64,000 nt of DNA from Frankia alni ACN14a (GTDB taxonomy: Bacteria > Actinomycetota > Actinomycetes > Frankiales > Frankiaceae). Positions within the stretch are counted from its first letter, which is position 1, and each line of letters opens with the position of its first letter. Shown piece after piece: positions 1-8,437 of this stretch. A program made the translations under genes and the position numbers. The stretch lies in assembly GCF_000058485.1 (NCBI RefSeq), contig NC_008278.1:1296962-1360961 (forward strand). Reading direction: 5' to 3'. The notes under the pieces are model-generated. The model was given only the letters and a program-made list of their open reading frames with translations. It made no database searches and was not told where the DNA came from.

Positions 1-679
1 CCGCGGCCGGTTGCGCGTAGCCACCCGGCGGTGGGTATCCGGTGGGTGGGTAGCCGGGTGAGCCGCCGTAGCCGCCGCTGGCAGGACCGCTCGGGCCGCC
101 GGCCCCCGACGCCGCGCCGTAGCCCCCTGCCGGCGGGTAGGCGGCGGTCGGCGGGTACTCCTCCGGAGCCGGGCTTCGACCCTGTCCGGCGGACGTTCCC
201 GGCGGCCATCCACTGCCCGCGCCGTCAGGAAGTATCCGAGTCTGCGCCTCTTCGCCGTATTCGTCCTCGCCCTGTTGGGGCCCGCCACGACCGTAGGGAT
301 CCGGGCCACCTTGGGGATCGTCACGTCCGTAGGGATCCCGGTGGCCGCGGGGATCTGCCGGGCCGTAGGGCGCCGTCTGGCCGTAGGGGCTGGCCGGAGC
401 GTGGGGCTCCGTCTGGCCGTAGGGATCGTTGCGCGGGCGGCCCGCCGCGACGGGCGGGAATCCCGGGCCCGCGGGCGGCTGGACGACCGTCGGCCAACCA
501 TCAGCCTGGCCCGGTCGTTGGCTGCCGGAATCCTCGCCGGCCAGACGAGTCCGCTCCGCGTCGTCGTACGGCGCGGCGCCGCCCGGGTCAGCCGGGTCCG
601 GGTGGAAACCGGCCGGTGTGCCGTGTACCCGCTGGGTCTCGGCGTCCGGGTCCTGGGGGCCTAGGCCCGGTGACTGCAT
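1..679 (-). CDS. Unknown protein, Pro/Gly/Tyr-rich N-terminal region (partial)
   Basis: The reading frame is open on the minus strand from an ATG at 679 to the window edge, so only about the first 226 residues are visible. An AGGAGG-like ribosome site lies 5-10 nt upstream of the ATG. The visible part is low complexity: acidic/polar at first, then repeated PYG, DPYG and YPP motifs. This resembles the disordered cytoplasmic leaders that precede membrane or kinase domains in actinomycetes. No catalytic domain is visible, so function cannot be assigned; the identifying domain lies outside the window. Confidence 0.7.
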   Translation of the reverse strand, partial: MQSPGLGPQDPDAETQRVHGTPAGFHPDPADPGGAAPYDDAERTRLAGEDSGSQRPGQADGWPTVVQPPAGPGFPPVAAGRPRNDPYGQTEPHAPASPYGQTAPYGPADPRGHRDPYGRDDPQGGPDPYGRGGPQQGEDEYGEEAQTRILPDGAGSGWPPGTSAGQGRSPAPEEYPPTAAYPPAGGYGAASGAGGPSGPASGGYGGSPGYPPTGYPPPGGYAQPAA

Positions 680-1041
680 GAGATCCTCCTGTGCCGCGCG
701 AAGGCGCCCCCGGCGTCGCGCCCCGTCCCTGCCCGCCAGCGGTCGGGGCAGCCCTGTGTTGGCCGGTCCCCTCGCTCCGCCCGCGCCCACCGCGGCTGGG
801 ACAGGATAAACCGCGACTTCCGCCCCAGATCGGGCCCGCTGCTGATGGTAGGGCCTTTGCTGCTGGAACGAAGGGGGGGTCGCCTTCTCGACAGGCCCAC
901 GGGGTCGGGTCGCCCCCTCCCGCCCTCGTGGAGGCGATCGCCGGCGGCGGTCCGCCCGACCGCGGGACTCACGCCGGTTCACGTGGGCCGGCCGGGGTGG
1001 ACCGGTGGTGCCGGTGCAGTCCCCCGGCGCTGTGGATGGGA
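680..1041. other. Intergenic region upstream of the Pro/Gly-rich gene
   Basis: No convincing gene. On the minus strand a TATCCT hexamer (803-808) could be a -10 box for the gene starting at 679, giving a 5' leader of roughly 115 nt. No clear -35 box or terminator was seen. Confidence 0.4.
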
Positions 1042-1638
1042 TCAGGCGGCGTAACGGATGACGATGTCGTCCACGATCGATTCCAGGAACGGCCGGTCGA
1101 CAGTCTCGCCGGTGAGGAGCACACGCTGCAGGATGATGGCGGTGCCGATCTCCATGAGTATCGCGTGATCGATGTCCGGGCGGAGTTCCCCGCGGGCGAT
1201 CGCGTGCTCGACGATGGCGTGGGAACTCGCCTCGCGTTGTGTCCAGAGCCCGCCACGCAGCGCGTTTCGCAGATCGGGATTGCGGGGCATCTCCGAGATC
1301 AGTTCGGCGATGATCCGCCCGCGGCCGCCCCGGATGGCCTCGTGAAAGGAAGTCAGGAACTCGACGATGTCGAGGCGCAGTGAACCCGTGTCGGGAGTCG
1401 GCATGCGTTCCTCGGCGAAGGCGTTGATCGCGTCCATCACCATCGCCAGTTTCGACGGCCAGCGGCGATAGATCGTGGCCTTGCCGGCGCGGGCGCGGGC
1501 GGCCACCCGGTCCATCGTCACGCCGTCGTAACCGAGTTCGGCGAGCAGGTCCAGGGTGGCCGATCGGATCGCGTGGTCCCGGCTCTCGTCGCGAGGCCGG
1601 CCGCCCGGGCGCGGCGACGCGAGCGAGGACTGGGTCAC
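1042..1638 (-). CDS. TetR/AcrR family transcriptional regulator
   Basis: A 198-residue one-component repressor. The N-terminal helix-turn-helix reads VTMDRVAARARAGKATIYRR, with the family's typical YxxWPSK continuation. The C-terminal ligand/dimer domain is all-helical and specific to this subgroup. The start is a GTG at 1638 because GGGAGA sits 7 nt upstream; the frame stays open further upstream but lacks a site there and enters non-conserved sequence. It lies alone, 362 bp from its downstream neighbour. The target genes and ligand cannot be told from sequence. Confidence 0.88.
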   Translation of the reverse strand: MTQSSLASPRPGGRPRDESRDHAIRSATLDLLAELGYDGVTMDRVAARARAGKATIYRRWPSKLAMVMDAINAFAEERMPTPDTGSLRLDIVEFLTSFHEAIRGGRGRIIAELISEMPRNPDLRNALRGGLWTQREASSHAIVEHAIARGELRPDIDHAILMEIGTAIILQRVLLTGETVDRPFLESIVDDIVIRYAA

Positions 1639-2154
1639 GGCATGTTCTCCCGACGGCTGCGGGGCGGCCGGCGCCTGCCGCGTGCGTTCCGAGAGTCGAA
1701 CAGTGACGCATGGTAGATGACCGCGAACGCGCAGCACCGGTTGGGCCCGCAGAGCGTAACTCACCAGGGATGCTTCGAGTACGGGTTGGCACGTGCGCGG
1801 ATGGAGCTTCCCGGTGTCCGGACGGGACCAGACGTGCCCTTCAGTCGGGCGGCCGGCCTGCGACGTACAACCATTCGTGGTACCCACCGGACGTGCGGTG
1901 GGACGCGTCGAGGCCGAAGCGGCGGGTCCGGATTGGGGTGCCCATCGGTGGGCCGTCCCGAGCCGAGCCGGGAGCTCCGAGCCGAGCCGGGATTGTCCCG
2001 CCGCGGCCACGCCCGCCGGGCGGTAGGGCCTACAGGCATGATCAACTCTGGTGGGCGATGCCAGCTGACGGACCGCCCGTGCGGCATCGCGGTCCTGGAT
2101 GGTGACGCACGGCAGTCGCCTCGGAGCAGGCCGGCTACCGGGGTGGGACGGCGG
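1639..2154. other. 516-bp intergenic region upstream of TetR
   Basis: No supported gene; the reading frames here have poor codon patterns. It holds a 16-bp direct repeat (1958-1973 and 1977-1992, period 19). A TetR operator would be expected near 1640-1720, but no convincing palindrome was found. Confidence 0.4.
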
Positions 2155-2664
2155 TCAGAGCCGGCCGGCGTGCTCCGGGATCGGACGGTGGTTCTCCTGG
2201 TCGGCGCCGGTGTTCACGACGGCCTTGGGGTGGTCGGGGTGTAGGAACACCCACTTCTTGTACGCCCAGAAGCGGAACACCGTGCCCAGGCCGGTGCCGA
2301 TGACGTTGCCGAACAGGTTGAAGGCGAGCACGCCTCGCAGGTCCAGCACGTACCGGGCGAACCCGAGGCAGCCGAGCGCGATCAGCAGTCCGACGGTATT
2401 CAGGATCACGAAGAGGGTGTACTCGCGGCGCAGACCGGTCCGGGCGCGGTGGTTGAAAGACCACTGCCGGTTTCCGATGTACGAAAAGGTGGCCGCAACC
2501 ACCGTGGAGACGGTCTTCGCGCTGAGTGGACCCATTCCGAGGAGCGTGTGACACAGGTTCGAAACCAGGAAGTCGATGGCATAGCAGACGCCGCCGACCA
2601 GCCCGAACTTGCCCATCTCGTGGATGAGTACCTGCATCGGCGAGCGTGACTGCCGGTGCCTCAC
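2155..2664 (-). CDS. GtrA family membrane protein
   Basis: About 169 residues with four predicted transmembrane helices and the GtrA signature: FGLVGGVCYAIDFLVSN in helix 1, NRQWSF after helix 2, and RFWAYKKWVF near the end. GtrA proteins are thought to help flip or position polyprenyl-phosphate-linked sugars for surface glycan modification. The start chosen is a GTG at 2664 with GAGG about 9 nt upstream; an internal ATG at 2637 (160 residues) is the alternative. No glycosyltransferase partner is adjacent, although the window holds many. Confidence 0.85.
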   Translation of the reverse strand: MRHRQSRSPMQVLIHEMGKFGLVGGVCYAIDFLVSNLCHTLLGMGPLSAKTVSTVVAATFSYIGNRQWSFNHRARTGLRREYTLFVILNTVGLLIALGCLGFARYVLDLRGVLAFNLFGNVIGTGLGTVFRFWAYKKWVFLHPDHPKAVVNTGADQENHRPIPEHAGRL

Positions 2665-3035
2665 CACACGCGACCTCGTTCGATTCTTACCACCCGAGGA
2701 GAGTACCGGCTGCCTCCCCCTGGGTTCGGGGCCACCCCCTCGGACGGGGTTGGCCCGGCGACCCTCGCCGGGACCGGGGCCGGGACCTCGACTGCGAGCG
2801 GTGACCGAAAACTTACCGAGGTGTGGTGGGGGCACTGAGGAGGTGTTCCCCGTCCTACGATGAGTGATGCGACCGTCTCGCTGCGACCGGCAACGTGAGT
2901 GGCGCAACCTAGCCGAATGTGGGGAACATCGACGAAGGTGGGTAGGTGGCCGGCATCCTGACAACACGGCAGTTGACAACACGGCAGTTGACAGCACGGG
3001 AGCACGGTCACCATCGATCGGGAGGATGGACCACC
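2665..3035. other. Divergent region between gtrA-like gene and carbonic anhydrase
   Basis: It separates the minus-strand GtrA gene from the plus-strand carbonic anhydrase. A TACGAT hexamer (about 2855-2860) and the 15-bp repeat array (2960-3004) are the only marked features. No further gene is supported. Confidence 0.4.
2960..3004. repeat. Three tandem 15-bp repeats upstream of carbonic anhydrase
   Basis: Unit TGACAACACGGCAGT occurs at 2960-2974 and 2975-2989, with a diverged copy at 2990-3004. Each unit junction creates a TTGACA hexamer (2973-2978, 2988-2993), the -35 consensus. No good -10 lies 17 nt after either one. Iterated 15-bp sites in a promoter region could be operators, but nothing in the sequence proves this. 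Confidence 0.7.
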
Positions 3036-3068
3036 ATGATCTCCTTCACCAGTCGGTCGCGCGGCTGA
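3036..3068 (+). CDS. Putative 10-residue leader peptide ORF
   Basis: ATG at 3036 follows GGGAGG (3020-3025) at good spacing and encodes MISFTSRSRG. Its TGA (3066-3068) overlaps the ATG of the carbonic anhydrase (3068) in a TGATG arrangement. The best ribosome site in the region therefore serves this mini-ORF and not the enzyme, suggesting translational coupling or attenuation. It is very short, so coding status is uncertain. Confidence 0.4.
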   Translation: MISFTSRSRG

Positions 3069-3676
3069 TGACGACGTCGACCGAGTACCAGAGCCCAGCC
3101 GAGGCGGCCGAGGCGGCCGCCGACGCGCACGCCGACCGGGTCCGTCCGGCGGGACCGGTGGGCGGCACGGCCACCGTGACGGAGCTGCTGCTGACCCACG
3201 CGGCCGGGAATCCGGCCCGGCGCCAGGAGGCCGGGCTGCCCGCCTCCCCGGCAGCGCGTCCGCGCCTGGGCGTCGCGGTCGTCGCGTGCATGGATGCCCG
3301 GATCAACGTCGAGTCGCTGTTCGGCCTGACCGAGGGGGACGCGCACATCCTGCGCAACGCCGGCGGCGTCATCACCACGGACGTCGTGCGCTCGCTCGCG
3401 GTCAGCCAGAACGTGCTTGGCACCACGGAGATCATCCTCCTGCACCACACCGGGTGCGGCCTGGAGAAGATCACCGACGACGGCTTCCGGGACCAGTTGG
3501 AGCGGGACACCGGCGTGCGTCCCGAGTGGTCGGTCCAGGCGTTCGCCAACGTGGAGGACGACGTGCGCCTTTCGCTGCGCATCCTGCGCTCCTCGCCGTT
3601 CCTGCAGTCCACGACCTCGGTGCGCGGCTTCGTCTACCAGGTCGAGACGGGTGGGCTGGTGGAGGTCCCGGCCTGA
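3068..3676 (+). CDS. Beta-class carbonic anhydrase
   Basis: A 202-residue zinc enzyme interconverting CO2 and bicarbonate in the cytoplasm. The zinc site is visible: C74 in CMDAR (with the D76/R78 dyad), and H127 and C130 in HHTGCG. The motifs RNAGG and RSLAVSQ are also typical. Length and motifs match the small actinobacterial beta-CAs related to M. tuberculosis Rv1284. The start at 3068 gives the expected N-terminus and overlaps the leader ORF stop. The frame is open upstream to 2864, but starts there lack properly spaced ribosome sites. Its 3' end is 28 bp from the convergent dehydrogenase. Confidence 0.93.
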   Translation: MTTSTEYQSPAEAAEAAADAHADRVRPAGPVGGTATVTELLLTHAAGNPARRQEAGLPASPAARPRLGVAVVACMDARINVESLFGLTEGDAHILRNAGGVITTDVVRSLAVSQNVLGTTEIILLHHTGCGLEKITDDGFRDQLERDTGVRPEWSVQAFANVEDDVRLSLRILRSSPFLQSTTSVRGFVYQVETGGLVEVPA

Positions 3677-3704
3677 CCGCGCGGCGCGAGGTGATCGGTC
3701 ACGG

Positions 3705-5039
3705 TCATCGTGGCGGCCGGCCCAGGGCCCGGTAGGTCCAGCCGGCTGCCCGCCACCGATGCGGATCGAGGGCGCCGCGCCCGTCGATGACGACGGGTCG
3801 CGCGACGTGTGGTCGCAGCACGGCCGGATCGAGCTCCCGGAACTCGTGCCACTCGGTGAGCACGAGCACGACCTCGGCACCGGCCACCGCGCCGACCACC
3901 GAGTCGGCGAAGCACAGGTTCGGGTGACAGGCCCGCCCGTTCTCCACCGCGGCCGGATCGTAGACCGACACGTGGGCTCCGGCCCGGCGCAGCGCCTCGG
4001 CCACCTCCAGGGCGGGCGAGTCGCGGATGTCGTCGGAGTTGGGTTTGAACGCGGCGCCGAGCACCCCCACCGTCCGGTTCGCCGGCGAGTCGCCCAGGAC
4101 CTCCCGGGTCAGCGCCACCGCGCGTGCCCGCGCCCGGATGTTGACGGCGTCGACCTCGCCGAGGAATGCCAGGGCCCGGCCGACGCCCAGCTCGTCCGCG
4201 TGGGCCTGGAACGCCCGGATGTCCTTGGGCAGACAGCCGCCACCGAATCCGATGCCGGCCTGCAGGAAGCGGTGCCCGATCCGGGCGTCGTGCGCCAGTG
4301 CACCGGCCAGTTCGACGACATCGCCGCCGGTCGCCTCGCACACCTCGGCCATGGCGTTGATGAAGGAGATCTTGGTGGCGAGGAAGGCGTTCGCGGCGAC
4401 CTTGACAAGCTCGGCGGTGGTGAGGTCGGTGACGACGACCGGGACATCGTCGCCGATCATCTGGGCGTAGACCGCTCGCAACCGTCGCTCCGCCATGCCC
4501 CGTGGGGCGACCCCGAAGACCAGCCGGTCCGGCCGTAGGGTGTCGTCGACGGCGAAGCCCTCCCGGAGGAACTCGGGATTCCAGGCGAGCTCGGCGCCGG
4601 GCGCGCCGGCCGCGAGCCTCGCCGCGAGGCGGGTGGCCGTTCCCGCGGGCACCGTCGACTTGCCGACCACGAGGTCGTCCGGACCGAGCCCCGCGGTGAT
4701 CAGGCCGCTCACCGCCGCGTCGACGTGGCGCAGGTCCGCCGCGCCGCTGTCGGGCCGCTGGGGCGTGCCGACGCAGACGAAGTGCACGTCGGCCCGCTCG
4801 ACCGCCTCGGCCAGCGAACCCGTGAACGTGAGCCGGCCGGCCTCGAGGTTCTTGCGCAGCAGCGCCTCGAGACCCGGCTCGTAGAACGGCACCTCCCCGG
4901 CGGACAACCGCCGGACCCGGCGGGTGTCGATGTCGACGCCGATGACGTCGAAGCCCAGCTCGGCCATGCACACGGCGTGGGTCGCACCGAGGTAACCCGT
5001 GCCGATGACGCTGATCCGCGGATCAGTGGACCTGCTCAC
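3705..5039 (-). CDS. UDP-glucose 6-dehydrogenase family protein
   Basis: 444 residues. Oxidises a UDP-hexose, most likely UDP-glucose to UDP-glucuronate, using two NAD+; the product feeds acidic surface polysaccharides. The N-terminal Rossmann motif GTGYLG is at about residues 14-19. The catalytic cysteine is C269 in GGGCLPKD. The C-terminal UDP-binding domain (FKPNSDDIRDSPAL) is complete. Of two GTG codons, 5039 is chosen because GGAGG is 8 nt upstream; for the GTG at 5048 the same GGAGG is immediately adjacent. The gene stands alone, convergent with the carbonic anhydrase. UDP-ManNAc dehydrogenase is a less likely alternative. Confidence 0.92.
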   Translation of the reverse strand: MSRSTDPRISVIGTGYLGATHAVCMAELGFDVIGVDIDTRRVRRLSAGEVPFYEPGLEALLRKNLEAGRLTFTGSLAEAVERADVHFVCVGTPQRPDSGAADLRHVDAAVSGLITAGLGPDDLVVGKSTVPAGTATRLAARLAAGAPGAELAWNPEFLREGFAVDDTLRPDRLVFGVAPRGMAERRLRAVYAQMIGDDVPVVVTDLTTAELVKVAANAFLATKISFINAMAEVCEATGGDVVELAGALAHDARIGHRFLQAGIGFGGGCLPKDIRAFQAHADELGVGRALAFLGEVDAVNIRARARAVALTREVLGDSPANRTVGVLGAAFKPNSDDIRDSPALEVAEALRRAGAHVSVYDPAAVENGRACHPNLCFADSVVGAVAGAEVVLVLTEWHEFRELDPAVLRPHVARPVVIDGRGALDPHRWRAAGWTYRALGRPPR

Positions 5040-5170
5040 GATCGGCACCTCCGCTGCGCAGGGGATCGGCGTGGATCCCCTGCGCCCCGCTGTCGCGCAC
5101 CGGGAGCCACCGGCTGGCGAGAGTAGTCACTACCCTGCGGTGTCGGCGGCCACGTCGGCCCGAGCGGGCA

Positions 5171-6112
5171 TCACCCGAGGTGGGGGAGCTGGAGTGTCCG
5201 CACGCCCGGGCCCGTGGGTGGGTTGGCCTCGGCGCCGGCCCCGTCCCCGGCGCCGGCCGCCCCCGGTCCGCCGATCGAGGCTGGTGCGGCGGCGATGGCG
5301 GTGATCCGCTCGCTGTCGATCCGACGGGTGAGCGCCGCGGGGTCGAGGTGGCGGCAGAGCACCATCGACGCGCCCGCCACCAGCGGGGCGAGCAGCCCGC
5401 CGAGGAGCCCCTCGGCCGTGGCCGGCGGCGCGGTGGACAGGACCCGGTCGGCGGGACCGAGTCCCCAGGCCGTCGCGACCCGCGCGCCGGCCCGCAGCAG
5501 TTCGGCCTGCTCCGGTGGGGGCGGCGGCGGAGCGAACCGGTCGCCGTGCGGGGGAACCTCGGCGGAGTAGTCCAGCACGCCGGGGACGGGTCGTAGCATC
5601 CGGCCGCCCAGCGGGCGCAGCGACAGGGCCACCGTCTCGTCGACCACCAGGCCTGCGGTCGCGTCGAGCCGGTCCTCGGCTACGAACAACGCGCCGAGGC
5701 GGGTCGCCGGTGGCAGCGACGCGTCCGCGGCCAGGGCACGCGCGCCGGCGTCGGCGAGGACGACCTCCAGCCCCGCCAGCCAGCCGGCGAGCGGGATGAC
5801 CAGGCCCAACCAGTGGGTCGGCAGGTCGACGCCGATGCGGTCGCCGGCACCGAGGCCGAGGGTGTCGACGAGCATGTTCGCGGTCTTGGCGATCCAGTTG
5901 TCCAGGGTGATGGCGGAGAACTCCACCCGCTCGCCGGTCGCGTCGTCGTAGAAGGTCACCAGCGGCCGGGCCGGGTCGGTGGCGAGCCGATGGGCGAGCA
6001 GTCCGGCGATGCCCCGCACTCCCGCGGGAACGTCTCCGTCCGGCGTGCCGGCCGCGCCCGCCGATCCCAGCAGTCGGGCCGCGGGCACCAGCCGCGGTGG
6101 CGCCCCGGTCAC
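5171..6112 (-). CDS. TIGR03089 family protein (AMP-binding-like)
   Basis: 313 residues. It resembles the N-terminal part of acyl-CoA synthetases (FSAITLDNWIAKTANML, GAGDRIGVDLPTHW) but lacks the C-terminal catalytic domain. This matches the actinobacterial family TIGR03089, whose function is unknown. The GTG start overlaps the stop of the upstream LCP gene by 4 bp (GTGA), so the two are co-transcribed and probably translationally coupled. As I recall, the mycobacterial homologue (Rv3268) also sits next to an LCP gene. The C-terminal 40 residues are Ala/Gly-rich and probably disordered. Confidence 0.82.
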   Translation of the reverse strand: MTGAPPRLVPAARLLGSAGAAGTPDGDVPAGVRGIAGLLAHRLATDPARPLVTFYDDATGERVEFSAITLDNWIAKTANMLVDTLGLGAGDRIGVDLPTHWLGLVIPLAGWLAGLEVVLADAGARALAADASLPPATRLGALFVAEDRLDATAGLVVDETVALSLRPLGGRMLRPVPGVLDYSAEVPPHGDRFAPPPPPPEQAELLRAGARVATAWGLGPADRVLSTAPPATAEGLLGGLLAPLVAGASMVLCRHLDPAALTRRIDSERITAIAAAPASIGGPGAAGAGDGAGAEANPPTGPGVRTLQLPHLG

Positions 6113-8043
6113 GGCGTGCAGGAGGTGTTGACGGGCGCCGGCGTGGCCGTGCCGACCGTGCCGCTGCCCGTCGTCGTCGGGACGGCACCCGTCCCCACCG
6201 AGCCCGGAGCAGCCGGCGTGGCTGCCGCCAGCCCGGCGAACGCGGTGCCGAGGACGACGACGAGTCCGTCCCCGACCCGGGCGGGGTCCTCGACGGGCAG
6301 GGCGCCGGGCAGCCGGGCGGCCAGGGTGCGTGCCGCGGCCTGGTGGCCCGGAGGGTAGTGAATCTCGGTCGGTTCCTGACCGGTCGTCGTCGCCGTCGTC
6401 ATCGCTCCAGTGAATCCGAGCGACCGCAGTGCGTCGACTGTGGCGGCGGCGAGCCCCGTCCGCCCCGAGGCGTTGCGGACGGCGGCGACGCTGACATCGG
6501 CGGGTCCGACGCTGACACCGGCGGGTCCGACGCTGACACCGGCGGAGCCGACGCTGACATCGGCGGGTCGGACGCCGATGTCGGCGGGGCTGATGGTGGT
6601 CCCTGCGGGGCCGGCGGCGGTCCCGGCTGGTTCGGGGGGCGGCGCCGTGGCCGGCCGGGTCGTACCCGCGGGCCGCAGCGGCGCCAGCACCTGGGCGAGG
6701 CCGGCCTGATCGGCGACCAGCACGGCGCCGTGTGGTGGGACGGTCCCCATCCCGTCGACGGCGCCGTCGGCCGGCAGGGCCACCCGGGTGGGGACCGTGA
6801 CGAAGCGGACCCCGCCGGAGCTCAGCCCGCTGGCTCGCTTCGCGAGGGTGAGCAGAGCGGTCTGGTCGAGTCCCGCGTCCACCCTGAGCGCCCCGCCGAC
6901 CGCGCCGAGCAGGGCGGTGATCTTCGCCGGGTTGGTGAGCACGCCCGCGCCGGTCGCCGTCGCCAGGAGCTTGGCGAGGAACTGCTGCTGGCGCAGGACT
7001 CGCAGCCGTTCGTCGCCGAGGGCGTAGCGGGTGCGGACGAAGGCGAGCGCCTGCTCGCCGTTCAGACGGTTCTCCCCGAGATGACCGTTCCAGCCGGACA
7101 TCGCGTCATGCAGGTTGCGGGTGCTTCCGTCGGGCAACGGCGTCACGCAGACGGTGACGCCGCCCACCGCGTCGGTCATCGTGCGGAACCCGGCGAGATT
7201 GATCGAGATCGTGTGATCGATCTTCAGGCCGGTCAGCGACTCCAACGTGGTGACCAGGCCGGGCACGTCGGCGAGCTGGAGCACCTCGGTCAGCTTCGCT
7301 CGACCGTCCCGGGCCTCGGCCCGTTCGGGGGGCACGACGGGCACGAGCATGTCGCGGGGGAAGGACAGCAGGGTCGCGGAGCCGTCCCTGGCGAAATGGG
7401 CGATGATCGTCGTGTCCGACCGCACCCCGTCGACGACGCCGTACTCCCCGTCGGTGCCCTCCCGGCTGTCGTCGCCGAGCAGCAGGATGTTCTCCTCGCC
7501 GGCCGCGCCCGCCGGCCGGGCGCCGTCGATGTTCCAGTTGACCCGGGTGATGGCGCCGTCGAAGTGCCGGTAGGCGGCCCAGCCGAGCGAGCTCAGTGCC
7601 AGGACGAGCACGGACAGCAGCCCGGTCACGGTAAGCGACAGCCGGCGCAGGAACGAGCGGTGCCGGCGCGGGCGGCGGGGATCGAGCTCGGGTGGCAGCG
7701 GCAGTGGCCGTTGGCGTGCGGGCCGCCCGCGCGGGCTGCTCGGGCGGTACAGCCCAGCCGGCCGAGCTGGGCGGGGCTGCGATGGCTGGGGTGGTGCCGG
7801 GCGTGGTGGTGCTGGGCGTGGTGGTGCTGGGCGCGGGGGTGTTGGCCACCGGGGTGCTGGGCGCGAAGGTGCTGGCTGCGGAGGTGCTGGCTGCCGTGGT
7901 GCTGGGCGCGGCGGTGCCGGCCGTCGCGGCCGAGCGGGCGCCGCGGATGGATCCGGCGCCGGCGCTCCCTCGTGCCAGCGCCGCAGATCGGGCGGGGTAC
8001 GCGGAGCAGGTGGCGGCGACGCCGGACGGGCGTGGGGGCTCAC
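6109..8043 (-). CDS. LytR-CpsA-Psr (LCP) family protein with LytR_C domain
   Basis: 644 residues. LCP enzymes transfer polyprenyl-pyrophosphate-linked glycans onto peptidoglycan outside the membrane. Order: a Pro-rich cytoplasmic leader of about 125 residues (PAPPRP repeats), one transmembrane helix, the LCP core (LLLGDDSR, RSDTTIIAHF, SFPRDMLV, GGVTVCV, FVRTRY), a linker of VSVGPAG heptads, then a LytR_C domain. The start is a GTG at 8043 with GAGGAGG about 13 nt upstream, which is long spacing. It overlaps the downstream TIGR03089 gene. A second LCP gene lies at 11859. Confidence 0.9.
   Translation of the reverse strand: MSPHARPASPPPAPRTPPDLRRWHEGAPAPDPSAAPARPRRPAPPRPAPRQPAPPQPAPSRPAPRWPTPPRPAPPRPAPPRPAPPQPSQPRPARPAGLYRPSSPRGRPARQRPLPLPPELDPRRPRRHRSFLRRLSLTVTGLLSVLVLALSSLGWAAYRHFDGAITRVNWNIDGARPAGAAGEENILLLGDDSREGTDGEYGVVDGVRSDTTIIAHFARDGSATLLSFPRDMLVPVVPPERAEARDGRAKLTEVLQLADVPGLVTTLESLTGLKIDHTISINLAGFRTMTDAVGGVTVCVTPLPDGSTRNLHDAMSGWNGHLGENRLNGEQALAFVRTRYALGDERLRVLRQQQFLAKLLATATGAGVLTNPAKITALLGAVGGALRVDAGLDQTALLTLAKRASGLSSGGVRFVTVPTRVALPADGAVDGMGTVPPHGAVLVADQAGLAQVLAPLRPAGTTRPATAPPPEPAGTAAGPAGTTISPADIGVRPADVSVGSAGVSVGPAGVSVGPADVSVAAVRNASGRTGLAAATVDALRSLGFTGAMTTATTTGQEPTEIHYPPGHQAAARTLAARLPGALPVEDPARVGDGLVVVLGTAFAGLAAATPAAPGSVGTGAVPTTTGSGTVGTATPAPVNTSCTP
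6486..6569. repeat. 21-bp in-frame tandem repeat in the LCP gene
   Basis: Four near-identical 21-bp units (6486, 6507, 6528, 6549) encode VSVGPA(D/G) heptads between the LCP core and the LytR_C domain. They look like a slippage-expanded flexible linker. Confidence 0.85.
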
Positions 8044-8437
8044 GGGGTCGCGGACCCTCCTCGGTCAGGCGGTCCTCGTCGTTGCTGCCGTCGGAACGCG
8101 CGCCGCGGCCGTTGTGATGATGACGTCGTGGCGATGAGGTTTAGGGACTGGTTCATCTATTAGACCGTTCCCGGTGGGTTGTGCGTTGGTGGGTGAGCAC
8201 CAGTGGGCCTGGTGTGGGGGAGAGCTCGGGGTTGCGCGTTGCCCCGGGGCGCGCCCGCGGCGACCGGCGGTCAGCCGCGAGGCCGACCGGAGGATCCGCC
8301 CGCGGGGCAGGTGGCTGCGAAGTGGGACCCGGCGTGGCTCCGGCCGGTCCGACCGGGTTGCCGCATCGGGGGGCGAGGCGGCAGGAACGGCACTGTTCAG
8401 TGCACTCCTGCAGCAGTCGTTTACCCTGACGTCAACC
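8044..8437. other. Divergent intergenic region, LCP gene / membrane glycosyltransferase
   Basis: No gene supported. It contains an AT-richer patch (about 8140-8165) on the LCP side. On the other side are a 14-bp palindrome (8390-8403) and a TACCCT hexamer (8422-8427), 10 nt before the ATG at 8438, a plausible -10 box giving a very short leader. Confidence 0.4.
8390..8403. promoter_or_regulatory. 14-bp palindrome upstream of membrane protein gene
   Basis: GCACTG-tt-CAGTGC is a perfect inverted repeat lying about 18 bp before the TACCCT -10-like hexamer, so in the -35 region. This is a candidate operator; the binding protein is unknown. Confidence 0.35.

Noticed and set aside
1710-2244. Plus-strand genes between the TetR and GtrA genes
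   Set aside because: Overlapping frames of similar length in all phases, no ribosome sites, no motifs; this is GC background.
2864-3067. N-terminal extension of the carbonic anhydrase from the upstream open frame
   Set aside because: The starts at 2864 and 3026 lack a properly spaced ribosome site, and the extension would have no family counterpart.
6486-6569. Possible CRISPR or regulatory iteron array
   Set aside because: Contiguous 21-bp units in frame inside the LCP gene, encoding heptads; no spacers.
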